Assembly: GCA_945890495.1 (NCBI GenBank)
Contig: CAMDCO010000002.1
Coordinates: forward strand, 48,893 to 112,892
DNA: 64,000 nucleotides
Direction: 5' to 3'
Source: Bordetella parapertussis
Lineage (GTDB): Bacteria; Pseudomonadota; Gammaproteobacteria; Burkholderiales; Thiobacillaceae
Shown: positions 37,024 through 44,996 of the stretch, one piece after another
Layout: the number at the start of each line of letters is the position of its first letter
How positions within the stretch are numbered: position 1 is the first letter of the stretch
Program-made: the position numbers and the translations under genes
Notes under the pieces: generated by a model
What the model was told of the DNA's origin: nothing
Seen by the model: only the letters and a program-made list of their open reading frames with translations
The model's database searches: none

Positions 37024-38223
37024 TCAACTCGAGGCCATCAACCGCTCGGCCTCGCGCCGGGCGCGTTCGGCGCAGTCGCCGATGGAGAGGCCGTTGAGGT
37101 AGTTGCCCACCAGGGCCAACGGCAGGGCACGGGTTTGCGCGTCGATGTGCGCCGCCAGCGCGACATGCTCCAGCGTTAGCCGTGGCAGGCGGTTGGTCTT
37201 TTCGGTGACGGCGAGGAAGGCGTCTTCCGACACGCCCAAGACCTGCGCCACGGCCGCGCGTTTTTGCGGGGTGTCCAACAAGCCGGGGCGGAAGTGGAAG
37301 GTGAAACCGCGCAGCTCTGGGTGCGGCAGCGGGTCGCGGCTGACGGCAGAAAACCAAGGTTCAGTATCGCCAATCAGGCCGGCGAGTTTGGGCAGGTGCA
37401 CGGCATCGCGGCGGACCACGACGGCGAGGGTCTCAATGTCGGCCATTTCAATACCCGCCAGCGCGGCGGCGATGTCGGAATGGGCATCGCGCAACAATCG
37501 TGCCGTGACATCCGCCGGCGTGGCCAGCGCCAGTTGCCGACAGGTCAACTCACCGTCGGCGGTTTTGACGACATAGCCGGCATCGCTGCGGGTGAGGCCC
37601 AGCACGGGGGTGCCGGTACGCACCTCAAGGCCCGTCGTCATGGCCTCGGCCAAACCTTGCAGACCGCCCGCATGGCTGTATTTTCGCGGCGCGGTCTTGA
37701 CGCGGGGCTTCTTGCGGAACAACCAGGCCGCGGGGTAATCCTCGGCCGGTTGCGACAGGACCGCGGCAAACGCCGGGGCCAACAGACGCTGATAATTACC
37801 CGCCCCGAACAGACGGCGGTAATAGTCGCCCACGCGGGCCTTCGCCTTGTCGCGCAGGATGCCAAAGGGGAGATGAAAAAACAAGGATAGGAAGGACAAG
37901 CGCCGCACGGGCGAGACCGCACGACCTTGTTCCATAAAGAAATAGCCCGCCTTCTCGCGCGGTAGCAGGCCCGACAACCCGGCACGGGCCTCCAGTTCCG
38001 TCAGCAATGCGCCATATGAGTTGTAGGCGGTGTGCGCGCCGAGTTCTACGGCAAAGTCGGAGAAGGGGCGCCAGCTTTCGATGCAACCGCCCACACGGTT
38101 TTCGGCCTCCAGAACGAGTACGGAGCGCCCCGTATGCACCGCGCGCGAGGCCAGCGTCAGGCCAGAGACACCGGCACCGATGACGATCAGATCATAGGGG
38201 TTGATAGGGGGATGGGTATTCAT
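37024..38223 (-). CDS. Protoporphyrinogen oxidase-like flavin amine oxidase
   Basis: The 399-residue protein has the N-terminal FAD motif DLIVIGAGVSGLTLASRAV and GCIESW, the HemY/monoamine-oxidase layout, and a C-terminal FAD block LPLALVGNYLNGLSIGDC. This final block resembles protoporphyrinogen oxidases (GNYLxGxSIxDC). Haem synthesis is the best assignment given the many haem proteins here, though related carotenoid or amine oxidases cannot be excluded. It precedes the secreted DsrE-like gene by 47 bp. Confidence 0.75.
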   Translation of the reverse strand: MNTHPPINPYDLIVIGAGVSGLTLASRAVHTGRSVLVLEAENRVGGCIESWRPFSDFAVELGAHTAYNSYGALLTELEARAGLSGLLPREKAGYFFMEQGRAVSPVRRLSFLSLFFHLPFGILRDKAKARVGDYYRRLFGAGNYQRLLAPAFAAVLSQPAEDYPAAWLFRKKPRVKTAPRKYSHAGGLQGLAEAMTTGLEVRTGTPVLGLTRSDAGYVVKTADGELTCRQLALATPADVTARLLRDAHSDIAAALAGIEMADIETLAVVVRRDAVHLPKLAGLIGDTEPWFSAVSRDPLPHPELRGFTFHFRPGLLDTPQKRAAVAQVLGVSEDAFLAVTEKTNRLPRLTLEHVALAAHIDAQTRALPLALVGNYLNGLSIGDCAERARREAERLMASS

Positions 38224-38243
38224 GACCGGGATTGTAGTCGCCG

Positions 38244-38624
38244 TCAGGCGTTGAAACGATGAATCAGGCGCCGGTCGCGCTTGGTCGGGCGACCCTGCAG
38301 ACCGGCGGCCGGATCTCGAACGAGTTTGCGTGCCTCGACGGCCTCGGCGCGTGCTACCTGGCTTTCGGCCGATTCCTCATAAAGCCGCCGGGCGACGGGT
38401 GCCGAACCGCGTTGCATTGACAGACCGGCCACCGTCACCTGCCACTCCAGTTCGGCGCTATGGATGACGAGCCGGTCACCGATACGAATCTCTTTTGCCG
38501 GCTTGGCGCGATCGCCGTTGACCTTGACCCGCCCGCCCTCGATGGCCTGCGTGGCCAAGCTGCGCGTCTTGTAAAAACGCGCCGCCCACAGCCATTTGTC
38601 GATCCGCATCCGCTCGGTTTCCAT
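38244..38624 (-). CDS. hslR: Heat-shock protein 15 (S4 RNA-binding)
   Basis: The 126-residue protein starts MRIDKWLWAARFYKTRSLAT after a four-codon extension and has the S4 domain (AIEGGRVKVNGDRAKPAKEI) plus a basic C-terminal tail ending KRDRRLIHRF. Hsp15 recycles stalled 50S subunits carrying nascent chains. It is divergent from the endonuclease III-like gene with only 23 bp between starts. Confidence 0.93.
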   Translation of the reverse strand: METERMRIDKWLWAARFYKTRSLATQAIEGGRVKVNGDRAKPAKEIRIGDRLVIHSAELEWQVTVAGLSMQRGSAPVARRLYEESAESQVARAEAVEARKLVRDPAAGLQGRPTKRDRRLIHRFNA

Positions 38625-38647
38625 GGCGCGATGGTAGCATCGAAGCC

Positions 38648-39313
38648 ATGACCTGGATGGACCTCCACGACGCCCTGCTTGACCATTTCGGCCCCCAGCA
38701 CTGGTGGCCGGGCGACTCGCCCTTTGAGGTGATGGTCGGCGCCGTCCTGACCCAAAACACGGCGTGGACGAATGTAGAACGCGCCATCGCCGCCTTGAAG
38801 GACCACAACGCGCTTTCCGCCACGGCCATCCTGGGTCTGCCGGATGCCGAGCTGGCCGCCCTGATCCGCCCGGCGGGCTATTTCAATGTCAAGGCGCGCC
38901 GCCTCAAGTCGCTGTGTCAGTTCCTGCTCGAACGCGGTGTCGCCGATGCACCGGAACGGCTTGCCGAACAGGCCCCCCTGCCGGAGTTGCGCGAGTGCCT
39001 GCTGGCGGTGCACGGCGTGGGCGAAGAAACCGCCGACTCAATCCTGCTCTATGCCCTCGACCAACCCAGCTTCGTTGTCGACACCTACACGCGGCGCAGC
39101 TTCACCCGTCTCGGACGCCTGACCGGCAAGGAGTCCTATGCCGCCATCCAGACCCGTTTCCACACCGAGCTACCCACCGACCGCGCCCTGTTCAACGAGT
39201 TCCATGCCCTCATCGTTGCCCTTGGCAAACACTATTGCCGACCCAAGCCCCGCTGTGCCGACTGCCCACTCCTCTCCCCCTGCCCCCATGGCTGCAAACT
39301 GTCCCTGCGGTAA
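38648..39313 (+). CDS. Endonuclease III-like DNA glycosylase
   Basis: The 221-residue HhH-GPD protein has the helix-hairpin-helix in LLAVHGVGEETADSILLYA, the catalytic Asp in SFVVDTYTRRSF and the C-terminal 4Fe-4S loop CRPKPRCADCPLLSPC. In true Nth a Lys follows the hairpin (GVGRKTA); here the position is Glu (GVGEETA). It therefore belongs to the endonuclease III-related subgroup that may lack the lyase activity. The last 26 bp overlap the YchJ start. Confidence 0.87.
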   Translation: MTWMDLHDALLDHFGPQHWWPGDSPFEVMVGAVLTQNTAWTNVERAIAALKDHNALSATAILGLPDAELAALIRPAGYFNVKARRLKSLCQFLLERGVADAPERLAEQAPLPELRECLLAVHGVGEETADSILLYALDQPSFVVDTYTRRSFTRLGRLTGKESYAAIQTRFHTELPTDRALFNEFHALIVALGKHYCRPKPRCADCPLLSPCPHGCKLSLR

Positions 39314-39674
39314 ACCGTCACCCTTCGAGAGGTGCTGCGGCCGCTTCATCCACGGCGGCGAGGTCGTTCCCGACGCCGAACACCTGATGCGCTCGCGCTA
39401 TGCCGCCTTTGTCCTGCGCGATGTGGCGTGGCTGCTCGCCACTTGGTACCCAGCCACGCGCCCAACTGACCTCACGCTAGACGAGGAACCCGCCCCGCAA
39501 TGGCTGGGCTTACAGGTCCAACACTTTGCGGTGCAGGACAGCGATCACGCCACGGTCGAGTTTGTCGCCCGCTACAAGATCAACGGCCGTGCCCACCGCC
39601 TGCACGAGCTCAGCCGCTTTGAACGCCTTGAAGGACGCTGGTTTTATCGCGAGGGTGACCTCCGCGAAACATAG
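39288..39674 (+). CDS. YchJ family (UPF0225) SEC-C motif protein
   Basis: The 128-residue protein begins MAANCPCGKPSPFERCCGRF, a zinc-binding SEC-C-like motif. It is followed by the NTF2-like domain with LMRSRYAAFVLRDVAWLLAT and a C-terminal GRWFYREGD. The family is widespread and uncharacterised. The ATG lies inside the end of the upstream nuclease gene in another frame. Confidence 0.9.
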   Translation: MAANCPCGKPSPFERCCGRFIHGGEVVPDAEHLMRSRYAAFVLRDVAWLLATWYPATRPTDLTLDEEPAPQWLGLQVQHFAVQDSDHATVEFVARYKINGRAHRLHELSRFERLEGRWFYREGDLRET

Positions 39675-39713
39675 ACCGGTACAATAACGACATCTCGCAT
39701 TGGAATCATCACC

Positions 39714-40274
39714 ATGAACGCACCCACCCCCACCCTCGGCAACGCTCAGGAATACTTGGTCATCACCGCCACCGGCGAGGATCGCACCGGTCTGGTCAAG
39801 GATTTCACCGCCCGTATCGTCGAGTCAGGTTGCAACATCGAGGAATCGCGCATGTCGGTGCTGGGCGGTCATTTCGCCTTCCTCATGCTGCTTTCCGGCC
39901 CTTGGAATGCCCTGCAAAAATTGGAGGATCGCATCGACGGTCTCGGTGCTGATCTCGGCCTCGCCCTCCTGCACAAGCGCACCAAACACGCCCCGCGCAG
40001 CCTCCCCATGGTGCCCTATCGGGTCGAGGTCGTATCCATGGACCACCCCGGCATCGTGCATCGTCTGGCCGACTTTTTTGCCGGCCAGGGGATTAACATC
40101 GAAGAGGTCATCACCGACACCTATCCGGCGCCGCATACCGGTACGCCGATGTTCTCGGTCATGATGACCGTCGGCATCCCGGCAGACGCGCACATCTCAA
40201 CCCTGCGTGGCGACTTCCTGAACTACTGCGACGATCTCAACCTCGACGCCATCATCGAGCCGGTACGCGGTTGA
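39714..40274 (+). CDS. gcvR: Glycine cleavage system regulator-like protein (two ACT domains)
   Basis: The 186-residue protein holds two ACT domains: YLVITATGEDRTGLVKDFTA at the N-terminus and YRVEVVSMDHPGIVHRLADF from about residue 100. This is the GcvR layout; in E. coli GcvR antagonises GcvA. No gcv genes are present nearby, so the exact role is open. A ribosome site is weak. It is convergent with the hlyD-like gene. Confidence 0.88.
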   Translation: MNAPTPTLGNAQEYLVITATGEDRTGLVKDFTARIVESGCNIEESRMSVLGGHFAFLMLLSGPWNALQKLEDRIDGLGADLGLALLHKRTKHAPRSLPMVPYRVEVVSMDHPGIVHRLADFFAGQGINIEEVITDTYPAPHTGTPMFSVMMTVGIPADAHISTLRGDFLNYCDDLNLDAIIEPVRG

Positions 40275-40300
40275 CCCGCAGTTAATCGGTCAGGGTGCGG

Positions 40301-41062
40301 TCAGGGTGTAATCACGCTGGCCGCCATGCCAGCGAGCCAACCGCCCTTGCGCGGCAAGGCCCACTCAGCACGATAACGCCCCTGCGCCAAGGTCTTTAGC
40401 GCACGCAGCGGGGCCTGGATCTGCTCACCGGCCACGCTGACCGTCGCCACCGACCCCAACGACAGGCTCGCCGCCTGAGTCGCATTCAATTCCACCACGG
40501 CCAGCATCTCGTCGGCACGGGCCAGCGCTAACAAGGCCGGCGGCTGACACTGCGCGGCAGAGACCATACCGGGCTCGGCCATCCGTTCAAGCACCAGCGC
40601 ATCGAACGGCGCGCGAATCTCGGTCTCGCTCAACTGATAGCGCGCCCGTTCACTGCGCGCCTGCGCCGCCGTCAATAGCGCCCGCGCCTGCGTATGACGC
40701 AATCGGGCCATATCAAGTTCCGTCGTTGAGGAAACCGTACGGGCATAAAGCTCCTTGACCCGATCCAGTTCACGCCGGGCATCCGCCTCTTCCTCGGTTC
40801 GTCGTTCAATATCCGCCCGCGCCTCCGCCATGTCGGCACGATAAGGCGTCGAATCAATCCCGACCAGGAGGGCCCCCGCCTTGACCGGCTGCCCCGGCTG
40901 TACAAGCACTTGGCGAACCGTGCCGGAAACGCCGGCGGACAAGACCACGCGCTGCGACCAGTCCAGTTGACCGACCCACTCGGCGGCGTGTGCTGAAGGC
41001 ACCGCGCAAAGACCTGCCACATACAGGACGGCCTGCGCCGAGAACGACACCCTTTTCTTCAC
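40301..41062 (-). CDS. HlyD-family periplasmic adaptor
   Basis: The product is about 253 residues from a GTG at 41062, with GGAG upstream. It has a signal peptide, then a biotinyl-lipoyl-like domain (VSGTVRQVLVQPGQPVKAGALLVGI in two parts), a coiled-coil hairpin (DIERRTEEEADARRELDRVK) and a beta-barrel. It is shorter than most membrane fusion proteins. It overlaps tolC by four bases (GTGA). No inner membrane pump gene is adjacent. Confidence 0.87.
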   Translation of the reverse strand: MKKRVSFSAQAVLYVAGLCAVPSAHAAEWVGQLDWSQRVVLSAGVSGTVRQVLVQPGQPVKAGALLVGIDSTPYRADMAEARADIERRTEEEADARRELDRVKELYARTVSSTTELDMARLRHTQARALLTAAQARSERARYQLSETEIRAPFDALVLERMAEPGMVSAAQCQPPALLALARADEMLAVVELNATQAASLSLGSVATVSVAGEQIQAPLRALKTLAQGRYRAEWALPRKGGWLAGMAASVITP

Positions 41063-42324
41063 CGTTGCTTCTCCTTCTGATCGAGCGGCACACCCAGCAG
41101 GGCATCCATCCGGGCCCAAGCCAATGCCAAGCGATATTCAACCGATCGGCTCAACAATCGGGCAGCCTGCGTCTCGGCCATACTAACGCCAAGATTCGTC
41201 TTCAACTCCAGTTCATACTCAGCCCGTGCCCGCTCCAGGGCCCAATCGCGTTGCACCGCCTGCGCTTGGGCCGTCTTACGCTCGACATCGCGTAACAACG
41301 GGATCTCCTGCCAGGTGTCATAAAGGCTCTGCCGCAGATTCAGGGCCAAAAGATCTACCTCTGCCTGCAGTTGCTGCAGGCGCGCCTGCTCACGCGCCAT
41401 CTCGCCATCCATACGGCGGCCCTGCGACAGGGGCCAGACCAGATTGATACCGGCGCGCACACTGTCACGAGAGCCGCTATCACGGCTGTAGGCCCCGGCC
41501 TCGGCCTCCGCTTCGAGACGCGGACCCTCGCTGACCCGCACGCCCGTCACGCGTTGCCGCGCCGCGTCCAGTTGCAGGCGCAGGGCGGCCAGTTTCGGGT
41601 TATGCGCGGTCAGATGGACGAGCAGGTTCTCAAACTCTGGCAAGGCGCGGTTATTGCTCGTCAAGGCGGGATCAACCACCTCACTGGCAAGATCACCGGG
41701 ACGGTTCATCGCCGTGGCCAGCAAGGCGCGCTTCTCACGCATGCGCCGCTCAGAGTCGTTACGACGCAGGCGCAGTTCCTGATAACGCGCCTCGAGATCC
41801 ATCCATTGCGGTGTCGAGATCTGGCCCAACTGATGCAGATCCTTGCCATTGTCCCAACGCACATAGGCGACGGCCATGAACTCGCTGTCGGCGGCATAGG
41901 CCAGATCCGCAAGCAATACATCAAAAAACCGCGCCATCAAGGTAATACGCCGCTGGGCACGCCTATCGGTATGCCGGAGATGTGCGGCGGCCGTCTCGTT
42001 TTCCGTCGCACCGCGCAGGGCATCAAACCGTCCGCTATCAAGCAAGGTCTTCTTGATATTGAGACGCGCGAGATGGTCGGGGGCATAGCCGCCCAGCGTG
42101 GAATTTCGACCGCCACGCACCGTCGCATCCAGCGTCACGCTCAGATCGTTGAGGCTCTCGGCCAATTGCTGATCGGCACGGGCGAGCGCATGCTGCGCCT
42201 CGCTGATGCGCAATTCTGGATGCGGCGCATCCACCTCGGCCAGCACGGCCTCCAGGGTCAGGGGTGCGGCAAAGCCCCAGGCCGGTAGGCCCAGAAAGAG
42301 CAAGACCAGCGTCCAACGCGTCAT
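41059..42324 (-). CDS. TolC-family outer membrane efflux protein
   Basis: The 421-residue protein has a signal peptide (TLVLLFLGLPAWGFA) and two outer-membrane-factor repeats with long amphipathic helices, e.g. HPELRISEAQHALARADQQL and ARLQQLQAEVDLLALNLRQS. ATG at 42324 follows a GAGG; an in-frame extension upstream would translate the GTAGGGGC repeat and is not credible. Paired with the HlyD-like adaptor, it would form two thirds of a type I or RND export system. Confidence 0.88.
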   Translation of the reverse strand: MTRWTLVLLFLGLPAWGFAAPLTLEAVLAEVDAPHPELRISEAQHALARADQQLAESLNDLSVTLDATVRGGRNSTLGGYAPDHLARLNIKKTLLDSGRFDALRGATENETAAAHLRHTDRRAQRRITLMARFFDVLLADLAYAADSEFMAVAYVRWDNGKDLHQLGQISTPQWMDLEARYQELRLRRNDSERRMREKRALLATAMNRPGDLASEVVDPALTSNNRALPEFENLLVHLTAHNPKLAALRLQLDAARQRVTGVRVSEGPRLEAEAEAGAYSRDSGSRDSVRAGINLVWPLSQGRRMDGEMAREQARLQQLQAEVDLLALNLRQSLYDTWQEIPLLRDVERKTAQAQAVQRDWALERARAEYELELKTNLGVSMAETQAARLLSRSVEYRLALAWARMDALLGVPLDQKEKQR

Positions 42325-42361
42325 CCCCCTCGGGCTCTCAAGAAACTCGCCGAGCCGCCCT

Positions 42362-42447
42362 TGTAGGGGCAGGCCCCTGTGCCTGCCCTGCAGGCTCCTG
42401 TGGCCATCCCGAGCGGTGAATGGGCAACCACGGGAGGTGCCCCTACG
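42362..42447. repeat. GTAGGGGC-family element between tolC and thioredoxin-like gene
   Basis: GTAGGGGCAGGCCCCTGTGC at the left and the inverted GAGGTGCCCCTAC at the right border a short divergent centre. The same family occurs at 5222-5664, 30332 and 63549. It fills most of the 164-bp gap between the two genes. Confidence 0.8.
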
Positions 42448-42488
42448 GCCCATTGAGGGGTGAAGCGAAGGTTTTCGGGGTGGGCTCA

Positions 42489-43043
42489 TTACTTGCCGCC
42501 ACTCGCCTGTCGTTTGTAGACATTAAAGGGCATGGCCTTGTAATGCCCCTCGGCGACAAAGCGCCCAAGGAGCATAAACTCATCCGCATTCTGGGTCGCG
42601 CCTGTAAAACGAGCCACCGACCGGCCTTCAAGGTCGTAGAAGACAAAGACCGGCGTAGCGCGGGCGCGCTGCTCTAGCGCAAACTGCTTTTCCGTCACGG
42701 CCTGGCCCGCAAAATCGGTCAGGGAGGCACCCCCACGCACATCAATACTGTAGATCAGGAAATGCTCGCGGAAATAGGCTTGAACCTGTGATTGATTCAG
42801 GACCGTCCGCTTCATCCGATCACAAAAGGGGCAGTCATCCATCTCATACATGAGCAGGATGCCGCGCCGGCCTTCCTGTCGTGCCGTGACTAGATCAGCA
42901 GGAAGATCGCCAAACTTGGGTTGAAAGAAATGGGTCTGCGGATCGCGAACCTCCGCTTGGACCGCCAGCGTCCAGCCCAGACAGCTCAGGCCCAGCAGCC
43001 CCGCGACCAGCCATCGCCCAACGCGTACAATCACCCCATTCAT
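42489..43043 (-). CDS. Secreted thioredoxin-like protein (SoxW-type)
   Basis: The 184-residue protein has an N-terminal membrane/signal segment (WLVAGLLGLSCLGWTLAVQA) and a thioredoxin fold with the CxxC motif CPFC (MYEMDDCPFCDRMKRTVLN) and a cis-Pro in ATPVFVFYD. It acts in the periplasm on disulfides; SoxW-like and DsbD-linked proteins share this form. It is the third gene downstream of dsrR, behind cysG, so a role in the redox state of periplasmic Dsr components such as DsrJ is possible. Confidence 0.82.
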   Translation of the reverse strand: MNGVIVRVGRWLVAGLLGLSCLGWTLAVQAEVRDPQTHFFQPKFGDLPADLVTARQEGRRGILLMYEMDDCPFCDRMKRTVLNQSQVQAYFREHFLIYSIDVRGGASLTDFAGQAVTEKQFALEQRARATPVFVFYDLEGRSVARFTGATQNADEFMLLGRFVAEGHYKAMPFNVYKRQASGGK

Positions 43044-43116
43044 TGGCACACCCCCTCGTTATCAGCGGACGGATTGTCCATCCACCGTAACGGGTATGCC
43101 AATGGTACGAATCTAT

Positions 43117-44556
43117 CTACAGATCGAGGTGGGCCGGGATATCCAGCGGGGTCGCCGTCGTCGGCCTCCCCTCGGGATTAAACCAAGCCAACTTGTCGTG
43201 CAACTTCACGACCTGGCCGATGATGATCAAGGTCGGGGCCTTGAGTGCCGCCGCCGCGACCTTCTCCGGCATATTGGACAGATCGCCGATCACCACCTTC
43301 TGGTTCAGCGTCGTACCCTGCTGCACCACCGCGATGGGGGTGTCCGGTGCGAGACCATGCTCTATCATCTTCTCGCACAGGTGCGACAGGCCACTGAGAC
43401 CCATGTAAACAACGATGGTCTGGTGCGGGCGGGCCAGCATGTCCCAATCGAGGTTCATGCTGTTGTCCTTGAGATGCCCGGTGACGAAGACCAAGGCCTG
43501 CGAATAATCACGATGCGTCAGCGGGATACCCGCGTAAGAGGCCACACCCGCGGCGGCCGTAACCGCCGGAACCACCTGGAAGGTCACGCCGTGCTCGCGC
43601 AGGGTCTCGATCTCTTCGCCACCGCGCCCGAAGATGAACGGATCGCCGCCCTTGAGGCGTAGCACCCGTTTGCCCTCCAGAGCCAGACGAGCCAACAGCA
43701 GGTTGATTTCGTCCTGCGGCACGGCATGGTTATCACGCTCCTTGCCGACATAGATGCGATCCGCGTCGCGGCGGCACATCTCAACAATGGCTGGCGACAC
43801 CAAACGGTCATAGACCACCACATCAGCCTGCTGCATCAGACGCAAGGCGCGGAAGGTCAACAGATCCGGGTTGCCCGGGCCGGCACCGACCAGATAGACC
43901 TCACCCACGGGGACCTGCGTTGCGCTGTCGGTGAGCATGGCTTCAAGACGCGCCTCCGCTTCGGCCTCGCGCCCCGCGAAGACCATCTCGGCCACCGGTG
44001 ACAAAAAGACCTTCTCCCAAAACTTGCGCCGTTCATCACCCCGTTCAATGACGCCCCGCACCCGTACACGGAAGCGCCCGGCCAGCGCAGCCAATCGGCC
44101 ATACGCCGCCGGAATAAGGGTCTCTAGCCGCGCCCGCAGGAGGCGCGACAGCACCGGCGCATCCCCTCCGCTAGACACCGCCACCACGATCGGCGAACGA
44201 TCAATAATGGAGGGCAGGATGAAACTACACCATTCCGGACGATCCGGCACATTGACTGGAATGCCCCGGCTGCGCGCTGCCTCGGAGACCTTTTGATCTA
44301 GGGCAGCGTCTCCGCTGGCCGCGACCACGATCAACTTGCCATCCAGATGCGGGGGCGCATAGTCCTCCAGCCGATGCTGAATACGGTCCTGCCCGGACAA
44401 TTCGGCCCACGCAGACACAAGCGGCCGAGGGCACACGACTTCGATGCGCGCCCCCGCCGACAAAAGCAAGCCCGCCTTGCGAGCGGCCAGTTCATTACCG
44501 CCCACCACAAGGGCGGTGCGGCCACGCAAATCCATAAAAATAGGCAGATAATTCAC
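43117..44556 (-). CDS. cysG: Siroheme synthase (multifunctional)
   Basis: The 479-residue protein joins an N-terminal precorrin-2 dehydrogenase/ferrochelatase (YLPIFMDLRGRTALVVGG) to a C-terminal uroporphyrinogen methyltransferase (VYLVGAGPGNPDLLTFRALR; GGDPFIFGRGGEE). A GTG start gives the family N-terminus. It makes siroheme from uroporphyrinogen III, the cofactor of DsrAB. Its place 52 bp after dsrR on the same strand fits co-expression with the rdsr operon. Confidence 0.96.
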   Translation of the reverse strand: MNYLPIFMDLRGRTALVVGGNELAARKAGLLLSAGARIEVVCPRPLVSAWAELSGQDRIQHRLEDYAPPHLDGKLIVVAASGDAALDQKVSEAARSRGIPVNVPDRPEWCSFILPSIIDRSPIVVAVSSGGDAPVLSRLLRARLETLIPAAYGRLAALAGRFRVRVRGVIERGDERRKFWEKVFLSPVAEMVFAGREAEAEARLEAMLTDSATQVPVGEVYLVGAGPGNPDLLTFRALRLMQQADVVVYDRLVSPAIVEMCRRDADRIYVGKERDNHAVPQDEINLLLARLALEGKRVLRLKGGDPFIFGRGGEEIETLREHGVTFQVVPAVTAAAGVASYAGIPLTHRDYSQALVFVTGHLKDNSMNLDWDMLARPHQTIVVYMGLSGLSHLCEKMIEHGLAPDTPIAVVQQGTTLNQKVVIGDLSNMPEKVAAAALKAPTLIIIGQVVKLHDKLAWFNPEGRPTTATPLDIPAHLDL

Positions 44557-44608
44557 AGTACGGTGACTCTATAAAGGGGAAAACACCCGACAGAAAACGG
44601 GGTCGAAA

Positions 44609-44974
44609 TCAGCTACCGCAACCACCTTTGCTGCTGCCACAGCCACCGCTGCCACAGCCGCCACCGCCGCCGCTACCGCAACCACCGCCGCTGCTGGCCT
44701 TCTGGAACACGAAGCTCATCTCGCCCGGTGCAACCTCATTAAAGTCCAGGGTGACATCGGTCAGCAAGGGCTGGCTGGAAGGGGCTACCAGGACCTTGAC
44801 GCCATACGCATCAACCACGAAGTCCTCCTCAGCGATCTCATCAAAGCCCAAGCCAAACTCAATCATGCCATCGTCGTTCAAGCGAGCGGCAACGCGCAGA
44901 GCCATCTCATGGGCACCGTTTTGGGCCGCCGCCTGACGCACTTGCTCAGCGGCCGATTCAGTAATATTCAACAT
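44609..44974 (-). CDS. dsrR: DsrR, A-type scaffold-like protein with Cys/Gly tail
   Basis: The 121-residue protein has the IscA-like fold (LNITESAAEQVRQAAAQNG; FGLGFDEIAEEDFVVDAYG), but no cysteine in the core, as known for DsrR. It ends in a Gly/Ser tail of about 30 residues with four cysteines (GGGCGSGGGGGCGSGGCGSS and CGS). ATG at 44974 follows AAAGGAA. DsrR is needed post-transcriptionally for sulfur oxidation in Allochromatium. The tail is unusual. Confidence 0.9.
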   Translation of the reverse strand: MLNITESAAEQVRQAAAQNGAHEMALRVAARLNDDGMIEFGLGFDEIAEEDFVVDAYGVKVLVAPSSQPLLTDVTLDFNEVAPGEMSFVFQKASSGGGCGSGGGGGCGSGGCGSSKGGCGS

Positions 44975-44996
44975 ATTAATTCCTTTCAAAATCTAC

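Noticed and set aside
42325..42489. N-terminal extension of the TolC protein
   Set aside because: It would translate the GTAGGGGC repeat and remove the signal peptide from the N-terminus.
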